A stretch of DNA of 64,000 nt from an uncultured Spirochaetaceae bacterium (GTDB taxonomy: Bacteria > Spirochaetota > Spirochaetia > Sphaerochaetales > Sphaerochaetaceae), in assembly GCA_944389295.1 (NCBI GenBank), contig CALXLV010000016.1:1-64000 (forward strand), written 5' to 3'. Shown one piece after another: positions 25,198-35,175 of this stretch (positions are counted from its first letter, which is position 1; each line of letters begins with the position of its first letter). Under the pieces are notes generated by a model. It did no database searches and was not told the DNA's origin. It saw nothing but the letters and a program-made list of their open reading frames with translations. Both the position numbers and the translations under genes were made by a program.

Positions 25198-26960
25198 AAG
25201 GAAGAAGGACGCTCTCGATAAGAACCCTGATGTCAGGCTCGATGCTCCTGATAATCTCGGTGTTTCTAATCGTCATAGTCATTGTTACCAACATCTTCTT
25301 CACGCGCGCCACGATCAAGAACATGGAGGAGTCAACTGCCGAGATAATCACGCAGGTGAACAACAACCTCGGCTATTACATCTCCGATATAATCGGAATC
25401 TCGGACTATGCGAGGAATCTCTCAAGGACCACATCGGGGCTCGGGCCGGAGGAGATAGCCGTGCGGCTTGATGCGCTTGCAAACTCCAGGGACGATCTGA
25501 TACGCATCGCGGTCTTTGAGCCGGACGGCAGCGTTATCGTCTCCACCGATCCGCGGATAGATATGCCGAAGAGCGAGATCGCAGCACAGCAGTGGTTCCA
25601 GAGAGCGGCAGGGGGAGAGGGCGACAGCTTCTTCACTGGCCCCCATCTGCAGGAGATCTCTTCATACTCCTCCTCCGATCCTGTTATCTCCTACTCCACC
25701 GTAATAAACTACGGCGATCTCATGCGCTCCACATCCCCTGCAGTCCTTCTTATCGACCTGAACTTCAATGCGGTGGAGGAACTCCTTTCAGGGCCGCATC
25801 TCTCAAGCAGCGGATACATATACATAATCTCTAATGACGGCGATCTGGTTTACCACCCGTTCAGGGGAGAGATAGAGAAAGGAAGGATGGAAGAGGACTT
25901 CCAGAGCGTCGAGGATCATGTATATGGAACATTCATCTCCAGCTTCGCAGGACGTGAGCGGCTCACGATCATCCAGACAGTCGGGCAGACGAGATGGAGA
26001 ATCGTGGGAGTCGCATTCACCGATGAGCTTCTTAGTTCACTAAGCACGTTCAGATACACCCTCGCTGCAATGATGGCGGTCGCACTTCTCTGCGCGGTCG
26101 GACTTTCCAGGATGATCTCTGCGCATATCACAAAGCCTCTCAGAAAGCTGGAGCTCAGCATGAGGAAAGTGCAGGACGGCGACTTCTCCGCCCCTGCCAT
26201 CAGCGGCAGATCGAAGGAGGTCGTCTCCCTCTCAGCCTCATACGGCATCATGGTGAAGAGGATCGAGGAGCTGATGGAGGAGGTGCGCAGGACAGAGGCC
26301 GTGAAGCGGCAGAGGGAGCTTGATGCGCTGCAGGCGAAGATAAACCCCCACTTCCTCTACAATACGCTCGACAGCGTGGTATGGATGGCAGAGACAGGCA
26401 ACAAGCAGGGCATAGTGAAGATGGTCACAGCTCTTGCGAGCCTTTTCAGGATCTCAATAGCGAAGGGCCATGATGTGATAACCCTCAAGGAGGAGTTCTC
26501 CCATGTCAGAAGCTATCTTGAGATACAGTCGATGCGCTACAGAAACAAGTTCAGCTTCTCGATAGAGCTTCCGGAAGAGCTTGAGGACGCGCCGACGATA
26601 AAGCTCATCGTGCAGCCGATAGTGGAGAACTCGATCTACCATGGAATAAAATACCTTCAGGAAGAAGGAGTTATAAAGATAAGCGCCTCCGACGACGGAA
26701 AAGGAGGAATCCGCATATCGGTATCAGACAACGGCGTGGGAATGACTGAGGATGTGCGCTCCACCCTTCTTGAACCCGGCGGGCGCAGCCATCTCTCCGA
26801 CGGCAACGGCATAGGGCTTGAAAACATCAACGAGAGAATAAAGCTCTCATACGGCGATAGCTACGGCATAGAGATAGAGTCGGAGCCGGATGAGGGAACG
26901 ACAGTGAACATAACAATACCCCATCTTCCGCCGATAAAGTCCGTGGTGATAAAAAACTGA
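25194..26960 (+). CDS. YesM-type sensor histidine kinase
   Basis: The 588-residue membrane protein has one TM helix at about 17-36, an extracytoplasmic Cache-like sensor (about 40-275), a second TM near 283-303, a HAMP linker and a His_kinase/HATPase unit. The phospho-acceptor His lies in QAKINPHFLYNTLDSVVWM (near 388). The ATPase shows QPIVENSIYHG (N box), SDNGVGM (G1) and GNGIGLENINERI (G2). It would sense an external ligand and phosphorylate the YesN regulator whose gene it overlaps. Confidence 0.93.
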   Translation: MKGRRTLSIRTLMSGSMLLIISVFLIVIVIVTNIFFTRATIKNMEESTAEIITQVNNNLGYYISDIIGISDYARNLSRTTSGLGPEEIAVRLDALANSRDDLIRIAVFEPDGSVIVSTDPRIDMPKSEIAAQQWFQRAAGGEGDSFFTGPHLQEISSYSSSDPVISYSTVINYGDLMRSTSPAVLLIDLNFNAVEELLSGPHLSSSGYIYIISNDGDLVYHPFRGEIEKGRMEEDFQSVEDHVYGTFISSFAGRERLTIIQTVGQTRWRIVGVAFTDELLSSLSTFRYTLAAMMAVALLCAVGLSRMISAHITKPLRKLELSMRKVQDGDFSAPAISGRSKEVVSLSASYGIMVKRIEELMEEVRRTEAVKRQRELDALQAKINPHFLYNTLDSVVWMAETGNKQGIVKMVTALASLFRISIAKGHDVITLKEEFSHVRSYLEIQSMRYRNKFSFSIELPEELEDAPTIKLIVQPIVENSIYHGIKYLQEEGVIKISASDDGKGGIRISVSDNGVGMTEDVRSTLLEPGGRSHLSDGNGIGLENINERIKLSYGDSYGIEIESEPDEGTTVNITIPHLPPIKSVVIKN

Positions 26961-27109
26961 ATCTGAAGTTGGCAGGAAATGCAGGTCAGAGCGCATATAT
27001 GGATGTAGAAGCACTGCATTCTACAGTGGAAGGGAACGGGAAACCGAATACACACCTTCCATGCTTTCAGGAGGAAGCGGAGGCAGGTATTTTTCAATAA
27101 TTCTTCCTT

Positions 27110-27139
27110 GCCGGTGTACCCTTCACACCGGCGCTTTTT
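27110..27139. terminator. Bidirectional terminator, yesM / second MglB
   Basis: A perfect 8-bp stem GCCGGTGT / ACACCGGC with a 7-base loop is followed by GCTTTTT on the plus strand. It lies between converging genes. The remaining gap 26961-27109 shows no gene. Confidence 0.75.
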
Positions 27140-28125
27140 CAGATGAGATCGCTTTTAAGCATCGTCGTATAGGGAATCCAGACATAGCGTGAATCTGTGA
27201 GTTCATAGCCGATGGATTCGGAGGTGGGAACGCGCCCTTCCGCAAGTTCCCGGGCTATGTTGTATGCAGCTCTTCCCTGGTTCTCAGCATCGTTGAACAC
27301 CGTACCGAGAAGAGTACCGTCGCGGAGGGCCCTCCGTCCGGCGGGAGTGGCATCGATTCCTATGACGGGCATGTATTTCCCGTTCATGAAATACCCGGCA
27401 TCCTTGAGCGCCTCTATAGCCCCGAGCGCCATGTCGTCGTTGTTGGCGAATACCGCCTCTATCGTCTCTCCGGAGTATGAGAGGAAACCGTTCATCACAT
27501 CGCGTCCGAGATCACGGTTCCACATCGCGGTATCCTCATGGAGCTTTTCCAGCAGGATTCCCCTCTCTGTGAGCGCCTCGGTGAAATATTCGGTCCTCAG
27601 TTCCGTGTCCTGATGCCCTGTCTCCCCCTTTATTATGACGAACTGCAGGGCGCCGTCTCCGTTCTTGTCGGCCTCCGGATGGGAAAGCCAGTAATCTGCA
27701 AGTATCTCACCCGCCATCCGGCCGGAATCCTCCGCTCTGGCCCCGACGTAATATACCTTGTCCCACTTCGCCATATCATCCTTCACGGGTTCCCTGTTGA
27801 AGAATACGAGAGGAACATCATTCTTCATGCACTTCTCTATTATCACGCCGGAGGCCGTGCGGTCGACGGAGTTCACGATTATCGCTGCGGCCCCTGATTC
27901 TATGAAATCCTCTATCTGCTCATTCTGCTTCTGCTGCTTGTTGTCTGCGCTGAGTATGCGTACAGGAACGGAATCTCCGCCTGCTCTGGCGATCTCATTC
28001 CTCACTTCGGAGATGAAGGAATCATCCGAGCGGTAGACGGTGACTCCTATCTCCGGAGAGGAATCATCCGAAGCGCAGGAGAAAAACATGAGTACGGAGA
28101 GAATCAGAAGGAGCGTCTTTTTCAT
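27139..28125 (-). CDS. MglB-like glucose/galactose-binding lipoprotein (canonical topology)
   Basis: The 328-residue periplasmic-binding-protein-type sugar receptor has a lipoprotein signal ending MFFSC (Cys17). All galactose/glucose contact residues of E. coli MglB have counterparts in the normal order: DDSF, FFNREP, GHQD...RT, AMW, ANNDDMALG, IGIDA and TVFNDAENQ. The calcium loop DKNGDGALQ is also kept. It is the last gene of the mgl cluster and lies after a hairpin (28137-28155), so its expression may be attenuated. ATG 28125 begins a clear signal peptide; no Shine-Dalgarno is seen before it. Confidence 0.85.
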   Translation of the reverse strand: MKKTLLLILSVLMFFSCASDDSSPEIGVTVYRSDDSFISEVRNEIARAGGDSVPVRILSADNKQQKQNEQIEDFIESGAAAIIVNSVDRTASGVIIEKCMKNDVPLVFFNREPVKDDMAKWDKVYYVGARAEDSGRMAGEILADYWLSHPEADKNGDGALQFVIIKGETGHQDTELRTEYFTEALTERGILLEKLHEDTAMWNRDLGRDVMNGFLSYSGETIEAVFANNDDMALGAIEALKDAGYFMNGKYMPVIGIDATPAGRRALRDGTLLGTVFNDAENQGRAAYNIARELAEGRVPTSESIGYELTDSRYVWIPYTTMLKSDLI

Positions 28126-28136
28126 TTCAAAGCAGA

Positions 28137-28155
28137 AGCCGGGCAAAACCCGGCT
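28137..28155 (-). terminator. Hairpin between mglC and the second MglB gene
   Basis: A perfect 7-bp stem AGCCGGG / CCCGGCT around a 5-base loop lies nine bases after the mglC stop and 11 bases before the next start. There is no T run, so it may act as a processing or stability hairpin rather than a full stop. Confidence 0.5.
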
Positions 28156-28164
28156 CTAATGATA

Positions 28165-29847
28165 TCACTTCTTCTTCAGATACTTGATGCTGTCAAGCGA
28201 GACCGCAGCGAGGATGATGAAGCCCTTGAACACGAACTGGAGGTTAGTGTCAATTCCGAGGAACGTCAGGCAGTAAGTGAGCGATGTGAAGATTATGACT
28301 CCCAGAGCCGCTCCTCCTATCTTGCCGATTCCTCCGTTGAACGATATTCCTCCGACGACGCATGCCGCGATGGCATCCATCTCATAGCCCTGCCCTGTTC
28401 CCGCGCTGGCATTCGCCCTGAACGCCTCGAGGAACGAGCCGCAGCCGTAGAACACACCGGCCATGATGAACACGCCGAGCGTGACCCAGAACACCGATAT
28501 GCCGGAGACTGCCGCGGCCTCTGCGTTTCCTCCGACTGCGTACATGTTCTTTCCGAAGGTCGTCTTGTTCCAGATGATCCAGGCAACTATGATCGCGATG
28601 ACTGCCGGGATGATCAGCTTGGGGAATGTGATGAGCTGGCCGTTTAGCACTCCCAGCGTCCACCTTCCGCCGATGAGGCTTCTTATGCCGCTGTCAATCG
28701 ATCCGACAGGCGTTCCGCTCGTTCCGTAGAAGAGCATTCCGTAGATGATGAGCTGGTTCGCCATCGTCGAGATGAAGGGATGCATCTTGAAGCGTGCGGT
28801 GAAGAATCCCGCGACAGCGCTGAAGAATACGCAGAGGAACACCGCCATGAGAAGAGCGATTATTACTCTGGCGCCCATCGGAATTGCAGAGAAATCCCAG
28901 GTAGGCATTCCGAAGAGGGAGACGATGTTCATTCCGGGGTGGAGAATGAGGCCCGTGGTCACGGAGCCGAGAGCGACCATTCGGCCTATCGAGAGATCGG
29001 TTCCGGCAAGGAGTATCAGTCCGGCGACGCCGAGGGCGTAGAACATCCTGGTCGATGCCTGCTCGAGTATCGTGAAGATATTCGGAAGCGAGAGGAGATT
29101 TCCCGATCCTCTCAGCGGAGCGGCGATGATGCAGACTATGAAGAATATGATGATGGCTATATAAAGGCCGTTGGCGAGGAAGAATGAGGAGGGCGTGAAA
29201 TTCCTGATGAAGTTCTTCCACTTCATCTGCATGTCCTCTCCGAACGCCGCCTTTCCGTTCCTCAGCTCCCTGTTCTTCTGGATGTGATCGACAAAGGCCT
29301 GATGCTTTGCGGCTTTCGCCCTGTCGACCTGATCCCTGAACCTGCTCTTGGAATCAAAGAGGGCGCTCTTCTGCTCATAGCGGCATATCTCAAGCTCGCT
29401 CCTGAGCATCTGGGGATCTCCGCCGGAGAGTTTTTCCCTTATTTCCTTCTCCCTCTCCTCTCCTGCTCTCTTTATTTCGGCGATCTCCTTCTCATAGAAG
29501 GCCTTCGCACCCTCGATGCGTTTGTTCTGCTTCTCATTGACGGCCTTCTCGATCTCCTTTGAGACGGAATTGACGTATCTGACAGCTTCCTTTGAGAGAG
29601 AAGCTATCTCCGCCCTGTTTCTCGCCTCGACCTCTCTCGCTTTCGCGATCTCGGCATTGAGGGCCTTGATTCTCTCCGCCTTCTCCGCCTCGTCGATGAG
29701 CTTGTTCTTCTTCAATGAGGCGATCTCTATCCTGCAGTCATTTATCCTGTTTATCCCGTCAGCCCTGAGATCATGCAGACGGCTGCTGTATTCCTTTACC
29801 CTGCTGTCATCCTCAAGGGTGATGATTTCCTTCATGTTCTCTGCCAT
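28165..29847 (-). CDS. mglC: Galactose/glucose ABC permease MglC with coiled-coil N-terminus
   Basis: Residues from about 222 to the end form a normal MglC-type permease (branched-chain/sugar permease fold, about 10 hydrophobic segments, with the GTDLSIGRMVALGS loop and VGGNAEAAAVSGI motif). The first 215 residues are an added, highly charged, lysine- and glutamate-rich helical region (for example KEIEKAVNEKQNKRIEGAK) predicted cytoplasmic and coiled-coil. E. coli MglC is about 335 residues, so this 560-residue form is unusual. It lies 10 bases after mglA in the mgl operon. There is no signal peptide before the extension. Confidence 0.9.
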   Translation of the reverse strand: MAENMKEIITLEDDSRVKEYSSRLHDLRADGINRINDCRIEIASLKKNKLIDEAEKAERIKALNAEIAKAREVEARNRAEIASLSKEAVRYVNSVSKEIEKAVNEKQNKRIEGAKAFYEKEIAEIKRAGEEREKEIREKLSGGDPQMLRSELEICRYEQKSALFDSKSRFRDQVDRAKAAKHQAFVDHIQKNRELRNGKAAFGEDMQMKWKNFIRNFTPSSFFLANGLYIAIIIFFIVCIIAAPLRGSGNLLSLPNIFTILEQASTRMFYALGVAGLILLAGTDLSIGRMVALGSVTTGLILHPGMNIVSLFGMPTWDFSAIPMGARVIIALLMAVFLCVFFSAVAGFFTARFKMHPFISTMANQLIIYGMLFYGTSGTPVGSIDSGIRSLIGGRWTLGVLNGQLITFPKLIIPAVIAIIVAWIIWNKTTFGKNMYAVGGNAEAAAVSGISVFWVTLGVFIMAGVFYGCGSFLEAFRANASAGTGQGYEMDAIAACVVGGISFNGGIGKIGGAALGVIIFTSLTYCLTFLGIDTNLQFVFKGFIILAAVSLDSIKYLKKK

Positions 29848-29857
29848 TTCCCGCTCC

Positions 29858-31354
29858 TTACAGATACTTCGCAGAAAGCCTGAGCAGCTCTTCCTGGTTG
29901 GTTTCCCTGGTGTTCACTATTCCGGCGAGCCTGTGATTGCTCATCACGGCTATGCGGTTCGTTATTCCGAGAATCTCCGGCATCTCGGATGAGACGACTA
30001 TTATTGTCTTCCCCTCCTTCGCCATCCTTATTATCAGCTGATAGATCTCATACTTGGCGCCGACATCGATTCCGCGCGTGGGCTCATCCATCAGGAACAC
30101 GTCAGGAGCCCTCTCCATCCACTTCCCGATGATGACCTTCTGCTGGTTGCCGCCGGAAAGAGCCGTTATCAGCTCATCTGGAGAGACGCACTTGGTGTTC
30201 ATCACCGCGATCTCCCTGTTGGTGGCCTCATACATCTTCTTGCTGTCGAGAAGATGGAAACTCTTGTATGCCTCGAGATTCGTTATCGTCGTGTTGAACT
30301 TGATGCTGTCCTTACCGAACATGCCGTTGAGCTTCCTCTCCTCTGTGACAAGGGCGAAGGAGTGATCCATCGCATCCTTGGACGACCGGAACCAGAGTTT
30401 CTTGCCGTTGACGGAGATCCCGCCGCTGGCAATGGTCCTTATTCCGAACATCGACTCAAGAAGCTCGCTCCTGCCGGCTCCCACAAGCCCGTAAAGTCCG
30501 AATATCTCGCCGCGTCGCACCGAGAATGAGATGTCATGAAGAACGGGAGGATACTTGGTTTTCAGATCCCTGACGACGAGATAGTCCTCACCGGGAGTGT
30601 TGTCCACATCCGGGAAGCGCTTGTCGAGGGAGCGGCCGACCATCGCCGCGATGAGCTCGTTCATATTCGTGTCGGCAACATGCTTCTTGAATATCATCTT
30701 GCCGTCCCTGAGCACCGCGACATCATCGCAGATCTCAAAGATCTCATCCATCTTGTGAGAGATGTAGACAAACGATACGCCCTGCTTCCTCAAATCATTG
30801 ACGATGGAGAAGAGCTTCTTCACTTCTCTCTCTGTAAGTGAGCTGGTGGGTTCGTCAAGAACGATCAGCTTGGCGTCATAGCTCACAGCCTTCGCTATCT
30901 CAACCATCTGCCTCTGCGATACGGACATCGTCCTCATCACAGTCTTAGGGTTGACGTTCATCTTGAGCTTCGCGAAGAGGTTGTTGCTTTCGCGAAGCAT
31001 TCTGGCCTCGTCGACGATGCCGCCTTTCTTCGGGTAGCGCCCGAGGAAAAGATTATCCACGACGGTGCGGTCCAGACACTGCTGCAGTTCCTGATGCACC
31101 ATTGCGACGCCGTTCTCGAGAGCATCCTTTGGATTCTTGAAATCCACGGGATGCCCGAAGAGGGAAATCTGTCCCTCATCCTTTGAGTAGATGCCGAAGA
31201 GACACTTCATCATGGTGGACTTTCCCGCGCCGTTCTCACCCATCAGACCGCATACAGTACCTTCTTCGACTGTGAGGCTGATTCCGTCAAGAACCCTGTT
31301 TTTCGCGAAGGATTTGGAGAGATTCTTTATCTCAAGCACAGTTTTCCCGCTCAT
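29858..31354 (-). CDS. mglA: Galactose/glucose ABC transporter ATPase MglA
   Basis: The 498-residue protein has two ABC domains as in all sugar CUT2 ATPases. The first has Walker A GENGAGKST, a degenerate signature MSVSQRQMVEIAKAV and Walker B LIVLDEPTSSLT. The second has a modified Walker A GLVGAGRSELLE and a proper LSGGNQQKVIIGKW signature with FLMDEPTRGIDVGAK. It powers uptake through MglC. It lies between mglB and mglC on the same strand. Confidence 0.96.
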   Translation of the reverse strand: MSGKTVLEIKNLSKSFAKNRVLDGISLTVEEGTVCGLMGENGAGKSTMMKCLFGIYSKDEGQISLFGHPVDFKNPKDALENGVAMVHQELQQCLDRTVVDNLFLGRYPKKGGIVDEARMLRESNNLFAKLKMNVNPKTVMRTMSVSQRQMVEIAKAVSYDAKLIVLDEPTSSLTEREVKKLFSIVNDLRKQGVSFVYISHKMDEIFEICDDVAVLRDGKMIFKKHVADTNMNELIAAMVGRSLDKRFPDVDNTPGEDYLVVRDLKTKYPPVLHDISFSVRRGEIFGLYGLVGAGRSELLESMFGIRTIASGGISVNGKKLWFRSSKDAMDHSFALVTEERKLNGMFGKDSIKFNTTITNLEAYKSFHLLDSKKMYEATNREIAVMNTKCVSPDELITALSGGNQQKVIIGKWMERAPDVFLMDEPTRGIDVGAKYEIYQLIIRMAKEGKTIIVVSSEMPEILGITNRIAVMSNHRLAGIVNTRETNQEELLRLSAKYL

Positions 31355-31431
31355 AAAAACCTTCCAGAGTGCATATCATGCCGATGATGGCGGACGCATC
31401 GCATCCGCCATCCTGATCTTCTGAGAGTGGA

Positions 31432-33065
<1,634 letters not shown>

Positions 33066-33079
<14 letters not shown>

Positions 33080-33365
33080 CAGCCTCTCCTGTGACGGTGA
33101 ACCTTCCTCCTGCCGCCGTCAGTCCTTCTCCGGACAGGACGCTCCCTGCCAGCTTTCCGCTGACGGAGAACTCTATCTTTCCGGCATATGAGTCGTGAGT
33201 GCCGGACACGGAGAAGGAGCCGCTGTCATCAAGCGTTCCCTCCATGCATCCCTCATATCCGATGAAGGAATAGCTCCCCTCCATCCTGCCGTCCAGATAT
33301 GCGGTGAAATGCAGATCGGCAGGGAACTTTCCGTAGGCCGTATCGACCTCAGCCATTATTCTCAT
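33066..33365 (-). CDS. Small beta-rich protein, first tandem paralogue
   Basis: This 99-residue protein of unknown function pairs with the following gene. It opens MRIMAEVDTAYGKFPADLHF and continues with alternating Gly/Ser and hydrophobic strands (MEGSYSFIGYEGCMEGTLDD, GSFSVSGTHDSYAGKIEFS). It looks like a small beta-barrel or meander with no signal peptide, so it is probably cytoplasmic. Translational coupling (14-base overlap) with the downstream paralogue suggests a heteromeric pair or a recent duplication. Confidence 0.6.
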
Positions 33366-33508
33366 GCAATGATTATACCCCAGAGATCACAGGACAGATA
33401 GACCGGCCAGGTCATGATTCATATAAAACGGAGTACCGCATCAGAGGTCGGACCACCCTTGAAAAAAGATTTGCCGTGTGCTCTACTGAACTCGGAGAAA
33501 AACCGCAC

Positions 33509-33606
33509 TTTTACCAAAGGGGGGCTGGGAGAACCCGGCTGAGATACAGACTGATACTGCCTGTGACCCTCTGAACCTGTTGGGTAATGCCATCGTAGGA
33601 AGATTA
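33509..33606 (+). promoter_or_regulatory. TPP riboswitch (THI element)
   Basis: The conserved thi-box parts are present in order: GGGGGGCTGGGAGAACCCGG, then CTGAGA (33559-33564), ACCCTCTGAACCTG, GGGTAATGCCA and CGTAGGAAG. This is the standard thiamine-pyrophosphate aptamer. A terminator hairpin follows at once, so binding of TPP should shut off the thiamine/HMP uptake genes downstream. Confidence 0.95.
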
Positions 33607-33614
33607 CGCGCGTT

Positions 33615-33654
33615 CCGCGCCAAGGTCGCTCAGCGAAGGCTGTGCGGCTTTTTT
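33615..33654 (+). terminator. Riboswitch expression-platform terminator
   Basis: CCGC...GCGG enclosing inner pairs (TCGC-tca-GCGA) forms a long hairpin followed by six T (33649-33654). It lies between the TPP aptamer and the ykoE ribosome-binding site, as expected of a transcription-attenuating riboswitch. Confidence 0.8.
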
Positions 33655-33682
33655 CATAATCCTTTTCCGCTTGGAGGAGTAT

Positions 33683-34294
33683 ATGGAAAAGAAAGCGTGG
33701 GAGCTGAAGGACGTCATAATGATGGCGATTCTCGGCGTTGTGTTCGCGGCGGTGTACATGGCCGTTTTCCAGGGAGGTCTCGCGATCTCGACCGCCCTGA
33801 CGCCGTTCGGACTGGCTAATTTCGGTTTCGAGATCATCTACGGAGTATGGTTCATGGCGGCGACGCTTGCGGCCTACATCATCCGCAAGCCCGGAATCGC
33901 CCTGATAACCGAAATGCTCGCCTCTGCCGTGGAGCTTCTGATGGGCAACTCCGGCGGCCTGACGGTCGTACTCACAGGATTCATCCAGGGACTTGGCGCG
34001 GAGATTGTATTCGCAGCATTCAGGTACAGAAAGTGGAATATGCTCTCAATGAGCCTTGCGGGCATTCTCTCCGCAGCATTCATCTTCTGCTATGAACTCT
34101 ACTACCTCAACTATATAACGCTCGCCCCCGGGCTTCTTGCCGGACAGCTCATCGTACGCTTCATAAGCGCGACTGTGTTCTCAGGAATCATCTGCAAGCT
34201 CGCGGGAGACGGACTTGCCAGGACGGGTGTCGTCAGGAACTACGCCATAGGAGCCGGAACGAATGCCGGCAGAATATACGACGAGGAGGAATGA
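33683..34294 (+). CDS. ykoE: YkoE-family ECF transporter substrate component (thiamine/HMP)
   Basis: The 203-residue integral membrane protein has six hydrophobic segments and matches the YkoE S-component family, which binds thiamine or its hydroxymethylpyrimidine precursor. The signature stretch LTPFGLANFGFEIIYGVWFM appears near residues 40-60, and SAVELLMGNSGG near 92-103. The start is ATG 33683 with GGAGGAG upstream; an in-frame TTG 12 bases earlier overlaps that site. The TPP riboswitch directly upstream supports the substrate assignment. It overlaps the next gene by 4 bases or abuts it, depending on that start. Confidence 0.92.
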   Translation: MEKKAWELKDVIMMAILGVVFAAVYMAVFQGGLAISTALTPFGLANFGFEIIYGVWFMAATLAAYIIRKPGIALITEMLASAVELLMGNSGGLTVVLTGFIQGLGAEIVFAAFRYRKWNMLSMSLAGILSAAFIFCYELYYLNYITLAPGLLAGQLIVRFISATVFSGIICKLAGDGLARTGVVRNYAIGAGTNAGRIYDEEE

Positions 34295-34296
34295 GA

Positions 34297-35175
34297 ATGG
34301 AAAAGCTGAAAGTTGTGCTTGACTGGTTCCCGAACACGAACCACACAGGATATCTTATCGCCCAGAAGAGAGGCTGGTTCAAGGACGAGGGCCTCGATGT
34401 GGAGATACAGGGCAAAGTGCACGGCTCAATGCATCCCGAGGATACGGACTTCATCTGCGGCCCTGAGATCTCTATGCTGGACTGCATGGAGCGCGGCGAG
34501 GAGATGACATGCGTCGCCGTCATGACGCAGAAATGCGATTCAGGCATCGTTTCGCTGAAGGAAGCCGGAATAGAGAGGCCGAGGGACCTTGAGGGAAAGC
34601 GCCTCACCCACTGGTCGCCGGCATGGTTCCACAAGGCCATCGGAAGGATCGTCGAAGTCGACGGCGGCGACTACTCAAAGGTAAAGCTCCTGAACATGGA
34701 TGTCGGCGATATCGTGGCGACTCTCGGCAAGATAGCGGATGCCACATGGGTATATGAGAACTGGGAGAACCAGGTGCTTCTCGAGGCAGGCAAGGAGATC
34801 AACTACTTCAACCTCGGCGACATCGATCCCATCTTCGACTTCTGCGCTCCCGCGATGGCCGCCACGAAGGCCGCTCTTGAAAACAAGCCCGAGGCTGTGA
34901 GGAAGTTCCTCCGCGTGCTTGACCGCGCATACCGCGAGGTCGCTGCCGACCCTGACGGAACGGTCCTTGAGGTCAAGGATATGATGCCCGAAGGCTCGAG
35001 CGACTCCCTGCTGATAAGAAGCCAGAGGCATCTCGCTCCCATCCTTCTCGATGAGAAGGGACGCTGGGGCCGCATAAAGCCGGAGAGATGGGACAGGATG
35101 GCGGACTACATGCTCAGCGCCGGAGTGATCTCAAAGCGCAGGGACAATGAGTACACCAACGGATATTTCGACTGA
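34297..35175 (+). CDS. NMT1/THI5-like pyrimidine-binding protein without signal peptide
   Basis: The 292-residue protein has the NMT1/THI5 periplasmic-binding-like fold: KVVLDWFPNTNHTGYLIAQK at the N-terminus and LGDIDPIFDFCAPAMAATKA near 170-190. Relatives are ThiY-type precursor-binding proteins or the eukaryotic and Legionella Thi5 HMP synthase. There is no signal peptide or lipobox, and the frame upstream of the start encodes charged residues, so it appears cytoplasmic. The Thi5 CCCFC motif is missing (only one Cys remains), arguing against classical Thi5 chemistry. It sits between ykoE and ykoD under the TPP riboswitch. The start at 34297 is best placed for the GAGGAGG site; ATG 34291 is an alternative. 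Confidence 0.8.
   Translation: MEKLKVVLDWFPNTNHTGYLIAQKRGWFKDEGLDVEIQGKVHGSMHPEDTDFICGPEISMLDCMERGEEMTCVAVMTQKCDSGIVSLKEAGIERPRDLEGKRLTHWSPAWFHKAIGRIVEVDGGDYSKVKLLNMDVGDIVATLGKIADATWVYENWENQVLLEAGKEINYFNLGDIDPIFDFCAPAMAATKAALENKPEAVRKFLRVLDRAYREVAADPDGTVLEVKDMMPEGSSDSLLIRSQRHLAPILLDEKGRWGRIKPERWDRMADYMLSAGVISKRRDNEYTNGYFD

Noticed and set aside
34297-35175. Calling the NMT1-like protein a Thi5 HMP synthase
   Set aside because: The CCCFC iron motif of Thi5 is missing and the active-site His region of yeast Thi5 is not matched.
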